NCBI GenBank assembly: GCA_029964075.1
Contig: CM057142.1
Location: forward strand, 27,220,392 to 27,284,391
Length of the DNA stretch: 64,000 nt
Origin: Patiria pectinifera
Lineage: Eukaryota; Echinodermata; Asteroidea; Valvatida; Asterinidae
Direction of reading: 5' to 3'
The notes below the pieces were generated by a model, which saw nothing but the letters and a program-made list of their open reading frames with translations, was not told the DNA's origin and ran no database searches. Made by a program: the position numbers and the translations under genes. Shown piece after piece: positions 46,601-48,717 of the stretch. The stretch's first letter is position 1, and every line of letters begins with the position of its first letter.

Positions 46601-48523
46601 TGTGTATTTTTCTCTTCTTTTTTTTTCACAAATAAAGTCTGGCCAAAAGTAGATGGGGATGAAACATAACAAAGAAATGCCTTTTGTCAGATTTCATATG
46701 AGTAGATTGTGACTTTTCATTTAGACCTGACGACTTGTCACTTTGAATTAGAAATGTCGGAAACGCTTTTATTCCACGCAGCGTGAATAGTGGTGATTAA
46801 ATTTCGGACATTTGTCACTAAAAGAGTTTATACTCTTGGTATGTGTCATGTTGAACATTTCTTGAATTTTACTCGTTCCAGGTTTGGACCATCACAGTTT
46901 CAAGTCGGCCTCCTCTAACAAGCTCAATGACCTGCGGGACGCTGCCCCCAACTCCCAGCAGCCCTTCCACAATGCCAGCACGGCCAGCATCGACAAGAAA
47001 AAACAGCTGAGCCAGAGCACCGACGCCCTGTCTCCGACTGTCTCCCGGCGAGCCCGCCCAGGGCCCCAGCCAAAGAACGACTACGAGAGCCTGAAGTACG
47101 CCAGCACGGGCTACAACGCCAGCAGCCTGAAACGATCCACGAACCAGCTGGAGCTAGAGCTCAGGAGAACGCAGGAGAGGCTGGAAATGGTGAGGACTTT
47201 TTTAGATGCCATTGATTCTAAGTCCCTAGGCATTTTTGCCGGGATGCAACCACAAGCCTGCAAAATCCTCCAACTGCCTCCATGTAAAAATTGCATACAG
47301 CGTCAATCCTCCAAAATCATCCGTTATTTCTTGAGTGTGGTCCTTGGAGGAGTGACCACTGCCTCAGAGCCGGTGACATCCAAGAGCAGTGCAGAGGATT
47401 TGAAGTATAATCTACGTTGTAGGTTAACTTTATGCACAGCTGAGCATAAACATCACAAGGTCCGGCCCGAGACCTTGACACAGTGCTTCCTCCAAAAACA
47501 GCCACACAGTTTTGCCATAAAGCCTCAATCCTGTGAAATTCTCCATTTTGCAAAGAGGATTTGGGAAGGTTAGGGTTTATCCCAAAAGTAACCTGCCGAA
47601 TTATTATCAACGGCTTACTTGGATTAAAGATCGTACTGGAACTCAAAATCCCGAGAAATTATTCCATCTGGCTGGCTGCCATTTAGAAGAAATCAAGAAA
47701 TGTAGGTGATTTGCAACAATCAGTCAATTGACAGATTTTATGGAAATTTATAAAGAGTGGTGTTTACGAAATTGGGTTCCATGATCAAAAGCTTGTGCAT
47801 GTTTTTTCGTTGCTTTCTTTTCTGAACACGATCAACACATAAACACATACATACAAGCATACTGAAATTTGTATTCTTGTGGAGACATTTCTTTGTTTTC
47901 TCGTGTAGTAAAGTTTTCGAGTTTGAAAGTGTAGTTTCAAAATGCTCTTATTTTAACCAGAATTATTTTCCTGGGCTGAAATTCGGATTTAATATCCCTT
48001 TTCTAAAACTCTTCCATTTGCGACGGATCAACCCACCTTGGAAATTCCTAGTTTTTGAGTAAAATCCATATATCTATTTCGTGAAAATCTTGTGGAGACG
48101 TTTTCATCTATAGAAATTGCTCTGTGGAGATATACACAATCTTTTGTTCCCTATCGTGTACATGTCTCCAGAGTGCACGGTGCATCAGATCACCCCTTTT
48201 TCACTTTATAGTATACTAAACATGTATATTTATAGTGTAATGACAATGACGTTGAGTTCAAAACTAAACTCGTTTATTTATTTTTTTAATTGTTCTTGAA
48301 GTAACTGAAGTTTGGCAATTCTAACAACACATTGTTAAGGTTTTTCCCAAAACAAACTTCGTCTTTATCTTCTCCACATCAGGAGCGCAAACAGAAAGAA
48401 CACCTCGCCGGTCAAGTCCACAAACTCCGCCACGACAACCAGAGGTTACAGGGAGAGTCCGCCTCCACAGCTGAGCAACTGCAACAATTCACCGACTGGT
48501 TCTTCAATGCCATTGAGAAGTAA
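1567..48523 (+). CDS. SIPA1L1-like: SIPA1L/SPAR-family Rap GTPase-activating protein, 3' 17 exons (5' end outside window)
   Basis: Joined coding exons: 1567-1665, 2670-2931, 3467-3573, 4303-4532, 9844-9989, 10867-10981, 11765-11902, 12483-12598, 14070-14191, 14610-15209, 15562-15689, 16563-17194, 18159-18351, 22825-23038, 29180-29320, 46882-47189, 48383-48523. Every junction is GT-AG and the frame stays open to TAA at 48521. The product has about 1229 residues in window: RapGAP domain (about 1-215) with the helix [14 protein letters not shown], whose Asn is the catalytic thumb of RapGAPs; a linker with the conserved [14 protein letters not shown] stretch; a PDZ domain (about 320-400) with the GLGQLGFHV ligand loop; a Ser/Arg/Gly-rich region with [13 protein letters not shown]-terminal motifs ([28 protein letters not shown]); and a C-terminal coiled coil ending in [11 protein letters not shown]. 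In vertebrates SIPA1L proteins stimulate Rap GTP hydrolysis and link to actin and the synaptic or junctional scaffold. Which vertebrate paralogue it matches best is not decidable here; one invertebrate ancestor-like copy is likely. Confidence 0.93.
2141..2361. repeat. 110-bp tandem duplication
   Basis: Two near-identical copies spaced exactly 110 bp, for example GACTAGCCTGTGTAAAAGGC at 2191 and 2301. They lie in intron A-B. Confidence 0.85.
2399..2423. repeat. (TTG)n microsatellite
   Basis: A run of TTG triplets in intron A-B. Confidence 0.9.
2670..2931 (+). CDS. SIPA1L1-like: SIPA1L exon B (RapGAP catalytic Asn-thumb exon)
   Basis: Encodes [19 protein letters not shown]... and the helix [14 protein letters not shown], followed by [19 protein letters not shown]. 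The Asn of GNDIV is the residue RapGAPs insert into the Rap active site, so the domain looks catalytically intact. Acceptor TTTTTTCAG at 2669, donor GTGAGT at 2932. GC content is far above that of the flanking intron. Confidence 0.95.
3044..3235. mobile_element. T1 MITE fragment
   Basis: Starts with TTTAAAGGTAG and shares GCAACAAAAGTGCTCA and ACTAACCTGATGAAG with the complete T1 copies. The 3' half is missing. Confidence 0.7.
3250..3417. mobile_element. short foldback element
   Basis: Long near-perfect palindrome: left arm CATTGAGTGGC, GGGAGGAATATTATC, GTAAAATCTGGACTTT; right arm is its reverse complement, ending in CCACTCAATA. It would form a hairpin of about 70 bp per arm. It sits 50 bp upstream of exon C, inside intron B-C. 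Confidence 0.8.
3467..3573 (+). CDS. SIPA1L1-like: SIPA1L exon C (RapGAP domain)
   Basis: Encodes (S)[17 protein letters not shown]...FTEFLLAK(L), which continues the RapGAP fold. The Ser codon is split across the B/C junction and a Leu codon across C/D. Acceptor TGTGTAG at 3466, donor GTAAGT at 3574. Confidence 0.94.
3640..3935 (-). mobile_element. tRNA-headed SINE-like repeat, copy 1
   Basis: On the minus strand it contains an A box (TAGCTCGGTGGTCGAGTGG in better copies) and B box (GGGTTCGAGTCC), as in a tRNA-derived Pol III promoter, flanked by conserved arms (GAGGTAACACACTGAGTATA and CCGCTGCTATGTACATC). The CTAGAAA anticodon-like loop is seen but pairing is imperfect, so it is not a functional tRNA call. 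Confidence 0.75.
4303..4532 (+). CDS. SIPA1L1-like: SIPA1L exon D (end of RapGAP domain)
   Basis: Encodes [13 protein letters not shown], then [14 protein letters not shown] and a Lys-rich segment ending in GALVWRVE. The family match to vertebrate SIPA1L is very clear. Acceptor TTTTTAG at 4302, donor GTGAGG at 4533. The following intron (5.3 kb) holds the tRNA-like SINE cluster and the exon E border duplications. Confidence 0.94.
4790..5070 (-). mobile_element. tRNA-headed SINE-like repeat, copy 2
   Basis: Same family as the copy at 3640-3935, minus strand, with the B-box region near 4890-4905. Located in intron D-E. Confidence 0.75.
5076..5708 (+). repeat. tandem array of 2.5 tRNA-headed SINE units
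   Basis: Three plus-strand units start with CATCTTATGAATAGTTTATG at about 5076, 5333 and 5592 (period about 258 bp). Each carries tRNA-like A and B boxes; the third is cut off at about 5708, in the anticodon region. Together with two inverted copies upstream this makes five tRNA-like heads in 2 kb. Confidence 0.8.
5710..7058. other. intron D-E, no recognisable feature
   Basis: AT-rich intron sequence. A weak decayed trace of the SINE family (GTGAAGGGTAAAGCC, near 6387) is the only similarity noticed. Confidence 0.5.
7061..7546. mobile_element. long-TIR MITE, TA-flanked (mariner-type)
   Basis: TA at 7059-7060 and 7547-7548 flank an inverted-repeat element: it begins CAGGGTGGATT and ends AATCCACCCTG-like (TTATCCACCCTG). 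The arms are about 220 bp, for example TCACGGTTGACTGAGCAG mirrored by CTGCTCAGTCAACCGTGA. The size (486 bp), the TA target and the CAGGGTG ends fit Tc1/mariner-type MITEs. Confidence 0.88.
7549..9114. other. intron D-E, no recognisable feature
   Basis: AT-rich; contains palindromic TACCGGTAC words and homopolymers. No exon-like or repeat-like structure was recognised. Confidence 0.5.
9115..9843 (+). repeat. decayed tandem copies of the exon E 3' splice site
   Basis: The true border reads CCCTGACTTCTTCC, a short spacer, AAG then GTGGATGAGTTCAGTCTGTC. Related copies occur upstream with the exon-start analogue at about 9142, 9208, 9284 and 9501, the last two as AAG-GTGGATGAATTTAGTCTG and AAG-GTGGGTGAATTTAGTCTG. 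Extra partial blocks (CATGTCTGTATCCCTGAC) lie near 9323 and 9545, and a longer unit near 9360-9430 recurs near 9590-9660. The copies keep the upstream CCCTGAC block, so whole intron-exon borders were duplicated. Confidence 0.8.
9844..9989 (+). CDS. SIPA1L1-like: SIPA1L exon E (linker between RapGAP and PDZ)
   Basis: Encodes [20 protein letters not shown]...IIGWTDIHH(N), which aligns with the segment ending in CRDVIGWTS in vertebrate SIPA1L1. Acceptor CTAAG at 9843, which has a poor pyrimidine tract close to the AG; donor GTAAGT at 9990. Several decayed copies of this acceptor and of the first codons lie upstream in the intron (9115-9560). Confidence 0.92.
10518..10760 (+). mobile_element. tRNA-headed SINE (family S1)
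   Basis: Begins GGGTTGCTGTGGCCCAATGG (A-box-like), then GGGTTTGAATCC (B box), the core GAACATGGTGCTTGTGCTCT and GAGCAAGGCACTTAACC, and a body with CTTCGTCCTTCGGATGGGAC. The same body occurs at 12922-13289 and, inverted, at 44366-44613. Confidence 0.85.
10867..10981 (+). CDS. SIPA1L1-like: SIPA1L exon F (linker before PDZ)
   Basis: Encodes (N)[14 protein letters not shown]...[20 protein letters not shown], the strand-helix segment that precedes the PDZ domain in this family. Acceptor TTTATTTTAG at 10866, donor GTGGGT at 10982. Confidence 0.93.
11155..11465. repeat. GGAGGATTTT-type simple tandem array
   Basis: Degenerate tandem units of GGAGGATTTTGGAGGATTGA in intron F-G. The same words, inverted, form the core of R1. 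The flanks CAACCCTAACCC and GGGTAAGGGTT suggest a decayed R1-like element. Confidence 0.8.
11765..11902 (+). CDS. SIPA1L1-like: SIPA1L exon G (PDZ domain, first half)
   Basis: Encodes [18 protein letters not shown]..., with the carboxylate-binding loop GLGQLGF, then [20 protein letters not shown] and RLVE. This is the SIPA1L PDZ domain, which in vertebrates binds C-terminal ligands. Acceptor CCCCACAG at 11764, donor GTGAGA at 11903. The exon is exactly 46 codons (phase 0). Confidence 0.95.
12248..12482 (+). repeat. decayed tandem copies of the exon H 3' splice site
   Basis: The true border reads GATCATACAG then ATCTGTGAGATCGCTGTCTG and CACACAAACCCATGATG. Copies start at 12316 (GATCATTTGT, ATCTGTTAGATCTCTGTGTG, CTCAAACACATTATG) and 12394 (GATCAGCTGC, ATCTGTCATATCACTGTCTC, CTCAAACACATTATG); the true border is at 12473. 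The spacing is 78-79 bp, and a fainter copy may lie near 12250. TTTTGATTTTGAT runs separate the copies. Confidence 0.8.
12483..12598 (+). CDS. SIPA1L1-like: SIPA1L exon H (PDZ domain, second half)
   Basis: Encodes [20 protein letters not shown], then [19 protein letters not shown], which closes the PDZ fold. Acceptor ATACAG at 12482 has little pyrimidine tract; donor GTAAAC at 12599. Two to three degenerate tandem copies of the acceptor and exon start precede it at a spacing of about 79 bp. Confidence 0.94.
12922..13289 (+). mobile_element. tRNA-headed SINE (family S1)
   Basis: GGGGCGCTGTGGTCCAATGG head (the B-box part is deleted), S1 body with CTTCGTCCTTCGGATGGGAC and AGAAGGGGTTTGCCCC, tail AAGGCGCTAAATAAATACGG and (ATT)n. 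Intron H-I. Confidence 0.85.
13399..13612. mobile_element. short MITE with GCACTTTCACACT ends
   Basis: Left end GCACTTTCACACT, right end AGTGTGAAAGCA, with inner CCCGGGTC and GTCCAGGGTTAG words. About 214 bp, inserted between two SINEs. No clear target duplication. Confidence 0.55.
13655..13975 (+). mobile_element. tRNA-headed SINE (family S2)
   Basis: A box within GGTGGCTTGTGCGTAAAGCG, B box GGTTCGAATCCTGGC, then a body with GCCACGAGGCTTTTTCTCCG and GTAAAAATCAAACACTTTCG. Different body from S1. Ends about 95 bp before exon I. Confidence 0.75.
14070..14191 (+). CDS. SIPA1L1-like: SIPA1L exon I (post-PDZ linker)
   Basis: Encodes (R)[20 protein letters not shown] and continues to YRAPITIQR. 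Conservation is low but the frame joins H and J exactly. Acceptor CTTCCCTAG at 14069, donor GTAATT at 14192. Confidence 0.85.
14610..15209 (+). CDS. SIPA1L1-like: SIPA1L exon J (large disordered region)
   Basis: A 600-bp GC-rich exon encoding about 200 residues rich in Ser, Arg and Gly. It includes [16 protein letters not shown] and an [10 protein letters not shown] helix-like piece. The motif RSSQEEL occurs twice, about 26 residues apart ([20 protein letters not shown]), suggesting a small internal duplication or a repeated phosphosite. Acceptor CAACCCAG at 14609, donor GTACCC at 15210. Confidence 0.88.
15562..15689 (+). CDS. SIPA1L1-like: SIPA1L exon K (disordered region)
   Basis: Encodes (V)[16 protein letters not shown], then [14 protein letters not shown] and NSHYRG. 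It joins J in phase 1 and ends in phase 0. Acceptor CTCCCAACAG at 15561, donor GTAAGT at 15690. No family motif is strong here; the call rests on frame and splice signals. Confidence 0.82.
15831..16341. mobile_element. large foldback element
   Basis: Left arm CTGCCATAGCGAAAAGAATT ... TTTACCTGACGGAGGAAGC ... CCAGAATTGTGCCTGCGCTG; right arm is the reverse complement, ending in CTTTTTCGCTATGGTGGTAG. The arms are about 200 bp around a GC-rich centre with a CGCGCGCG run. It occupies most of intron K-L, 220 bp before exon L. Confidence 0.88.
16563..17194 (+). CDS. SIPA1L1-like: SIPA1L exon L (large Ser-rich exon)
   Basis: A 632-bp exon encoding [20 protein letters not shown] and WYDTHDD, which align with the SNTLSSN...EKWYDGD segment of vertebrate SIPA1L1, then long Ser/Gly/Arg-rich sequence ending in SSPRVSRR. 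Acceptor CCCCCAAG at 16562, donor GTACAA at 17195. The DSGxxS/T phosphodegron that follows WYDGD in vertebrate SPAR is not present here. A MITE starts 72 bp past the donor. Confidence 0.9.
17267..17952. mobile_element. long-TIR MITE
   Basis: Begins CAGGGTGTCCTGAAAA and ends, on the other strand, CAGGGCGCCCTGAAAA; both are followed by ATGGTGCATGTAAACCCC. The arms run about 180 bp inward. The CAGGG ends resemble the element at 7061-7546, but no clean TA duplication is seen. It starts 72 bp after the exon L donor. Confidence 0.82.
18159..18351 (+). CDS. SIPA1L1-like: SIPA1L exon M (SPAR C-terminal region)
   Basis: Encodes (R)[20 protein letters not shown], then [17 protein letters not shown], which aligns with the EEDLKKLIDLESP segment of vertebrate SIPA1L1. 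Acceptor TATTCCAG at 18158, donor GTGAAT at 18352. Confidence 0.92.
18590..19090. repeat. 33-bp minisatellite
   Basis: Tandem units of AGGCAGTGACCCAAGTTGAG, then TTGAGTAGTTCTA; the upstream units (from 18590) are more diverged. The period is a multiple of three, so open frames of about 105 codons appear on both strands; these are artefacts of the period. Confidence 0.92.
19478..19806 (-). repeat. dispersed repeat REP-A
   Basis: Reverse-complement copy of sequences at 39334-39640 and 47858-48192. Shared words include CTCTGGAGACATGCACACAA, GGGAACAAAAGATTGT and CTCCACAAGGATACAAATTC. About 330 bp, no coding capacity. All three copies lie in SIPA1L introns. Confidence 0.85.
20020..21061 (+). other. 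CpG-richer intronic segment with a 223-codon open frame
   Basis: The stretch near 20020-20200 and 20480-20640 is richer in CG dinucleotides than surrounding intron. An open frame from 20390 to 21061 crosses it, but it contains a CAT/TCT-rich low-complexity run (20715-20890) and a repeat fragment (20632-20712) also found at 23764-23840. No protein family is recognised. It is most likely chance. Confidence 0.3.
21385..21735. repeat. degenerate TGATGGATTCAGGAT repeats
   Basis: Loose repeats of GGTGGATTCTGATGGACTCA with CCTGCAAAATCCTCC near the start; a relative of R1 and of the array at 11155-11465. Confidence 0.6.
22237..22529 (-). mobile_element. tRNA-headed SINE (family S3)
   Basis: Read on the minus strand: GGGAGTCAGGTTGGCGTAGC (A box), CCCGGGTTCGAATCCCACC (B box), unique body, and an (AAAT)n tail at 22237-22262. 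A complete-looking SINE in intron M-N. Confidence 0.85.
22825..23038 (+). CDS. SIPA1L1-like: SIPA1L exon N (SPAR C-terminal region)
   Basis: Encodes [20 protein letters not shown], then [10 protein letters not shown]...[15 protein letters not shown], matching the HRTLSDES and NDVLFSS motifs of vertebrate SIPA1L1. Acceptor TTTTAG at 22824, donor GTAAAT at 23039. Confidence 0.92.
23041..23760. repeat. two adjacent intronic tandem repeats (about 147 and 154 bp)
   Basis: First block: three copies starting at 23043, 23187 and 23337, with TTTTGAGTTTTG and CCTCACCGACACAAT. Second block: two copies starting at about 23480 and 23634, with GGAATTCTTGAGATTTT and AACAACAGAGAAGGCTATTT. The array begins immediately after the exon N donor. 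Related decayed sequence recurs at 24235-24420. Confidence 0.85.
24471..24778. mobile_element. foldback element with CGAAACGTTGAGTC arms
   Basis: Arms of about 105 bp: left AATAAATCTCTTTTGTGAGT ... GGAGGGACTCAACGTTTCGA ... GCTCTGCCCGTCGTC; right is the reverse complement, ending in CACAAAAGAGATTATT. The loop contains GGTGAAGCT repeats. Intron N-O. Confidence 0.85.
25279..25475. repeat. 32-bp minisatellite around TGCTACTGTAGCA
   Basis: Six to seven units of CATGATGCTACTGTAGCAAC followed by ATTAGCAATGT. Each holds the near-palindrome TGCTACTGTAGCA. Confidence 0.9.
25910..26894. mobile_element. TTAA-flanked MITE (family T4) carrying a palindromic minisatellite
   Basis: The ends are perfect inverted repeats, TTAACTCTTTCAGTGCC at 25910 and GGCACTGAAAGAGTTAA ending at 26894, each including TTAA. 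These ends resemble piggyBac-type MITE termini. Most of the interior is the array at 26286-26872. It contains no transposase. Confidence 0.85.
26286..26872. repeat. 44-bp palindromic minisatellite, 14 units
   Basis: Each unit has the palindrome ACCTCGTACATGTACGAGGT followed by one of two alternating spacers, TTGGCGATTTTAATCACGAA or TGGCGCTTTCGTACTAACAA. Units 3-6 recur exactly as units 9-12, so there is a higher-order repeat. Open frames on both strands read LVHVRG and TSYMYEV because of the palindrome; they are not taken as genes. Confidence 0.95.
27131..27479 (-). pseudogene. LINE retrotransposon 3' end (RT C-terminal tail)
   Basis: Minus-strand frame 27479-27222 reads [20 protein letters not shown], then [14 protein letters not shown], the classic tail of CR1/L2-like and related non-LTR reverse transcriptases. 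The 3' UTR has GGCGCTTTACCAAGTG and ends in (ATT)n at 27131-27153. The 5' part is missing (5' truncation). The SINEs here end in a similar GCGCT...(ATT)n tail. Confidence 0.85.
27975..28417. mobile_element. pogo/Tigger-type MITE, TA-flanked
   Basis: TA at 27973 and 28418 flank CAGTGGAACGCTGCTATACC ... ATATAGCGGCGTTTCACTG. The CAGTG...CGCTATA-type ends are characteristic of pogo/Tigger elements. The inner CCGAACA/TGTTCGG words are also inverted. 443 bp, non-coding. Confidence 0.88.
28469..29064. mobile_element. MITE with a copy of the same family nested inside
   Basis: Outer ends: GAGCAAGTTC...GTAGTTGAC at 28469 and GTCAACTAATGG...GAACTAGCTC ending at 29064. The outer halves (28469-28606 and about 28910-29064) align with the left and right halves of the inner copy (CTAGTCGACTATTT; CCAGGATCCAG; CGTTCACACGTTGCT). 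The right end lies 115 bp before exon O. Confidence 0.8.
28610..28909. mobile_element. inner, younger copy of the nested MITE
   Basis: Perfect outer TIR GGCCAAG/CTTGGCC, extended as GGCCAAGTTCACGCAAGGAC versus GGCCAAGTTCGGGCAAGGAC. 300 bp, with CAT on both sides, so a 3-bp target duplication is possible. Confidence 0.8.
29180..29320 (+). CDS. SIPA1L1-like: SIPA1L exon O ([10 protein letters not shown] motif)
   Basis: Encodes (E)[11 protein letters not shown]..., then [20 protein letters not shown] and NAFQDT, which matches [20 protein letters not shown] in vertebrate SIPA1L1. Acceptor CTCAACAG at 29179, donor GTTGGT at 29321. The donor opens a 17.6-kb intron, the largest in the window. Confidence 0.93.
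29660..29890. repeat. imperfect tandem duplication after CTGT-rich run
   Basis: GAAAATTGACC...TTTCACCAAAAATTGAGCAA (from 29675) recurs as GAAAATTGACCAAAAACATT (from 29812), with GTAAGTGCACTCTCAA and GTAAATGCACTCTAAA following. It lies after a GGTCGG/CTGTCTGT run (29470-29510). Confidence 0.7.
30180..30535 (+). mobile_element. tRNA-headed SINE (family S4)
   Basis: A box in GTTGTGGCCTCGTGGTTAAG, B box GGGTTCGAGTCCAGCC, core GTGCCCTTGGGCAAGGCACT, body CACCCAGGAGTAAATGGGTA, tail AAGGCGCTTTGATC...GCGCTATATAAG. Other copies at 42408-42700 and 52190-52465. Intron O-P. Confidence 0.87.
30540..31418. other. intron O-P, no recognisable feature
   Basis: An open frame of 126 codons at 30992-31372 matches nothing I recognise. 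No repeat seen. Confidence 0.4.
31420..31606 (-). mobile_element. T1 MITE fragment
   Basis: Minus-oriented 3' part of T1: AAAGCTACAGTCCATCATTT, GCAGCTATCCA, and CCTTTCCAACGATAC corresponding to the T1 centre. Confidence 0.7.
31607..31745. repeat. dispersed repeat REP-B
   Basis: GTATCATTGAGTGTT, CAGGTATTAGTCGAGTAAA, CCAGCTCATTTCCTG match 38397-38535, which directly follows the 126-bp minisatellite. Confidence 0.65.
32397..32648. repeat. imperfect inverted repeat
   Basis: CTCTACACAAGGA at the left and TCCTTGTGTAGATG at the right, with GCG-rich words between (GCATGCGTGCG-like, CGCGCACGCATG). The pairing is partial; it may be a decayed foldback element. Confidence 0.45.
33139..33192 (-). mobile_element. 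SINE 3' tail fragment
   Basis: On the minus strand it reads GTGAAGCGCTTTGAGACATT then GCGCTATATAAGCG, matching the tails of the S4 copies. Confidence 0.6.
33761..33952 (+). other. short GC-rich open frame, unrecognised
   Basis: Frame ends at a stop at 33952 and reads [20 protein letters not shown], then [14 protein letters not shown]. Base composition from 33770 to 33945 is exon-like compared with the AT-rich flanks. I recognise no family. It could be a relic exon, a transposon piece or an alternative exon of SIPA1L. Confidence 0.25.
34395..34879. mobile_element. TTAA-flanked foldback MITE (family T3)
   Basis: TTAAAGAGGTTGTGGAATGC at the left; reverse complement CATTCCACAACCTCTTTTAA at the right. 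The arms of about 230 bp pair almost fully (TTGGGGGCAGCAAACAAAA mirrored). 485 bp. Confidence 0.88.
35921..37117. mobile_element. longer T3 element (about 1.2 kb)
   Basis: Same left arm as 34395-34879 (TTAAAGAGGTTGTGGAATGC ... GTGACGTAATAAACAGGA). The right end is CATTCCACAACCTCTTTAA at 37117, with a mirrored CCTGTTTATTACGTCACG at about 36890. The 700-bp interior, absent from the short copy, holds a 95-codon frame (36697-36984) starting [15 protein letters not shown] that I cannot assign. It may be the parent from which the short MITE derived. Confidence 0.78.
37131..37383. other. GC-rich, coding-like segment of unknown identity
   Basis: Between the T3 element and the minisatellite lies a GC-rich stretch open on both strands. 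The minus strand reads [20 protein letters not shown] and then [20 protein letters not shown] before a stop at about 37124; the plus strand reads [20 protein letters not shown]. Neither is recognised. The minus reading has the more protein-like composition. Confidence 0.3.
37527..38393 (+). repeat. 126-bp minisatellite keeping a 290-codon open frame
   Basis: Seven units begin with GGTCCATTGTGG at 37527, 37653, 37779, 37905, 38031, 38160 and 38286; the last is incomplete. The frame (ATG 37521, stop 38393) gives 42-residue repeats such as [20 protein letters not shown] then [20 protein letters not shown]. One unit has an in-frame 3-bp insertion. Units are almost identical at DNA level and most differences change the residue, so the frame could be a by-product of a 126-bp period. 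There is no signal peptide or known domain. It is in intron O-P, sense strand. Confidence 0.92.
38397..38535. repeat. dispersed repeat REP-B, second copy
   Basis: GTATCATTGAGTGTT, CAGCTATTAGTCCAGTAAA and CCAGCCCATTTCCTG match 31607-31745. It abuts the end of the minisatellite. Confidence 0.65.
38536..39333. other. intron O-P, decayed T1-like piece only
   Basis: Near 38850-38940, CAAACAACACCACTCAAAAT and TGTTGAAGTTTCAGCCCAGC resemble a worn T1 copy. Nothing else is recognised. Confidence 0.4.
39334..39640 (+). repeat. dispersed repeat REP-A
   Basis: ATACTGGAATTTGTATCC to GGGCACGGTGTATCAGATC. Aligns with 47858-48192 and, inverted, 19478-19806. Confidence 0.85.
39901..40017 (+). pseudogene. 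non-LTR retrotransposon RT C-terminal fragment
   Basis: Reads [20 protein letters not shown] then [18 protein letters not shown] and stop. The QTM-HIV-CP...GG...A--WL pattern is the zinc-knuckle-like C-terminal end of jockey-type and similar retrotransposon proteins. Only this tail remains. Intron O-P, sense. Confidence 0.8.
40018..40662. other. intron O-P, no recognisable feature
   Basis: Probably includes the 3' UTR of the LINE fragment just upstream; otherwise nothing recognised. Confidence 0.4.
40663..41208. mobile_element. TTAA MITE (family T2), copy a
   Basis: Worn left end (AAGCAATATACATTTTGTA), body words AAGCATCCTGTAAAATCATG and GTGGGGTCAGGGAACCAGAC, right end GCAAATGTTGCATATTCCCT followed by TTAA. 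Intron O-P. Confidence 0.8.
41210..42400. other. intron O-P, no recognisable feature
   Basis: A stretch near 41240-41400 (ATTCCGGGTAAACTCC, AACCAGGCAGGG) resembles the body of the S3 SINE at 22237-22529, strongly decayed. Nothing else. Confidence 0.4.
42408..42700 (+). mobile_element. tRNA-headed SINE (family S4)
   Basis: GGAGTGTCGTGGCCTCGTGG, GGGTTCGAGTCCAGC, CCCTTGGGCAAGGCACTTTG, GGAGTAAATGGGTACC; the tail has lost the GCGCT block. Confidence 0.85.
43255..43435. repeat. dispersed repeat with GTTATGGACGGATTTTCATG
   Basis: Contains AACTCAAAAAGTTATGGACG, GTGGTCCTTGGTACAAGTAC and GATTAGATTTT...GATCC. A related copy is at 59865-60115. I have seen this type of element described as widespread in invertebrate genomes; its class is uncertain. 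Confidence 0.6.
43500..43660 (-). mobile_element. SINE-like fragment (minus strand)
   Basis: GTGGCTTGCCCAAGGACACA and GGATTCAAACCCCTGACCC read on the minus strand as GGGGTTTGAATCC (B box) followed by the TTGGGCAAG core. The head is GAGTGGCCAAAAGGTTAGGG. Confidence 0.6.
44366..44613 (-). mobile_element. tRNA-headed SINE (family S1), inverted
   Basis: Minus strand: GGGTGCTGTGGTCCAATGG, CATGGGTTCAAATCCTGACC, GAACATGGTGCTTGTGCTCT, AGAAGGGGTTTGCCCC, GCTACATAATGGGTC. It directly abuts a partial tRNA-like fragment (44618-44646). Confidence 0.85.
44618..44646 (-). mobile_element. tRNA-like head fragment (family S5)
   Basis: Minus strand GGGCTGGATAGCTCAGTTGG TAGAGCACT, identical to the start of 50586-50658, then truncated. 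Both copies continue into the same downstream sequence (GGAACYGCMAACATA on the minus strand). Confidence 0.7.
44650..46350. other. intron O-P, no clear feature
   Basis: A tRNA B-box-like word GGGTTCGAACCC occurs near 45314, but no complete head was traced. Near 45700-46190 there are repeated TCTGCCAAA/TCTGTCAAA words. Nothing coding is recognised. Confidence 0.4.
46360..46640. repeat. dispersed repeat REP-C
   Basis: AGTTAAAAGTTGCGTGCGG, TTTTATAACTGTCAAGGGC, CACCTGACAATAAAACGGCG and CACAGTCATGTGTGTATGTG match 61255-62220, where the same sequence is interrupted by another element. Ends 240 bp before exon P. Confidence 0.75.
46882..47189 (+). CDS. SIPA1L1-like: SIPA1L exon P (pre-coiled coil and coiled-coil start)
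   Basis: Encodes (G)[20 protein letters not shown], a Ser/Pro/Arg linker, then [20 protein letters not shown], the start of the coiled coil. Acceptor CGTTCCAG at 46881, donor GTGAGG at 47190. A repeat (R1 family) begins about 30 bp after the donor. Confidence 0.9.
47219..47578. mobile_element. R1 element in intron P-Q
   Basis: AAGTCCCTAGGCATTTTTGC to GGAAGGTTAGGGTTT; shares CAGAGCCGGTGACATCC and TTATGCACAGCTGAGCATAA with 212-648 and 50695-51107. It begins about 30 bp after the exon P donor. Confidence 0.8.
47858..48192 (+). repeat. dispersed repeat REP-A
   Basis: ATACTGAAATTTGTATTC to GTGCACGGTGCATCAGATC. Aligns with 39334-39640. With R1 it fills most of the 1.2-kb intron P-Q. Confidence 0.85.
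48383..48523 (+). CDS. SIPA1L1-like: SIPA1L terminal coding exon Q (coiled coil and stop)
   Basis: Encodes [20 protein letters not shown], then [20 protein letters not shown] and FNAIEK, stop TAA at 48521. It aligns with the HLREDNLRLQEES...FTEWVFNTID end of vertebrate SIPA1L1. Acceptor CACATCAG at 48382. The tail is about the usual length, so the C-terminus is complete. Confidence 0.94.
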   Translation, partial: ERKQKEHLAGQVHKLRHDNQRLQGESASTAEQLQQFTDWFFNAIEK

Positions 48524-48568
48524 AACCTTTTGCAACCCAAAAAAAATTCAAAAAGTCAAAGATATTTC

Positions 48569-48574
48569 ATTAAA
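48569..48574 (+). promoter_or_regulatory. possible polyadenylation signal ATTAAA
   Basis: ATTAAA occurs 46 bp after the SIPA1L stop. It is only a candidate: vertebrate SIPA1L transcripts have long 3' UTRs, and several AATAAA hexamers lie much further on (for example near 53060 and 54205). Confidence 0.25.
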
Positions 48575-48717
48575 GTGTGTGATATAAAAACTAATCAAAA
48601 ATGTACCCTAATCCTGGAAAGTCTTACACAGTCGTAACTGGCGCCAAATTCGTGATGCTGCTTTATGGTAGTAGGTAACGCTAGCATAATTGTGGTTATT
48701 TTATGAAATGGACCGAT

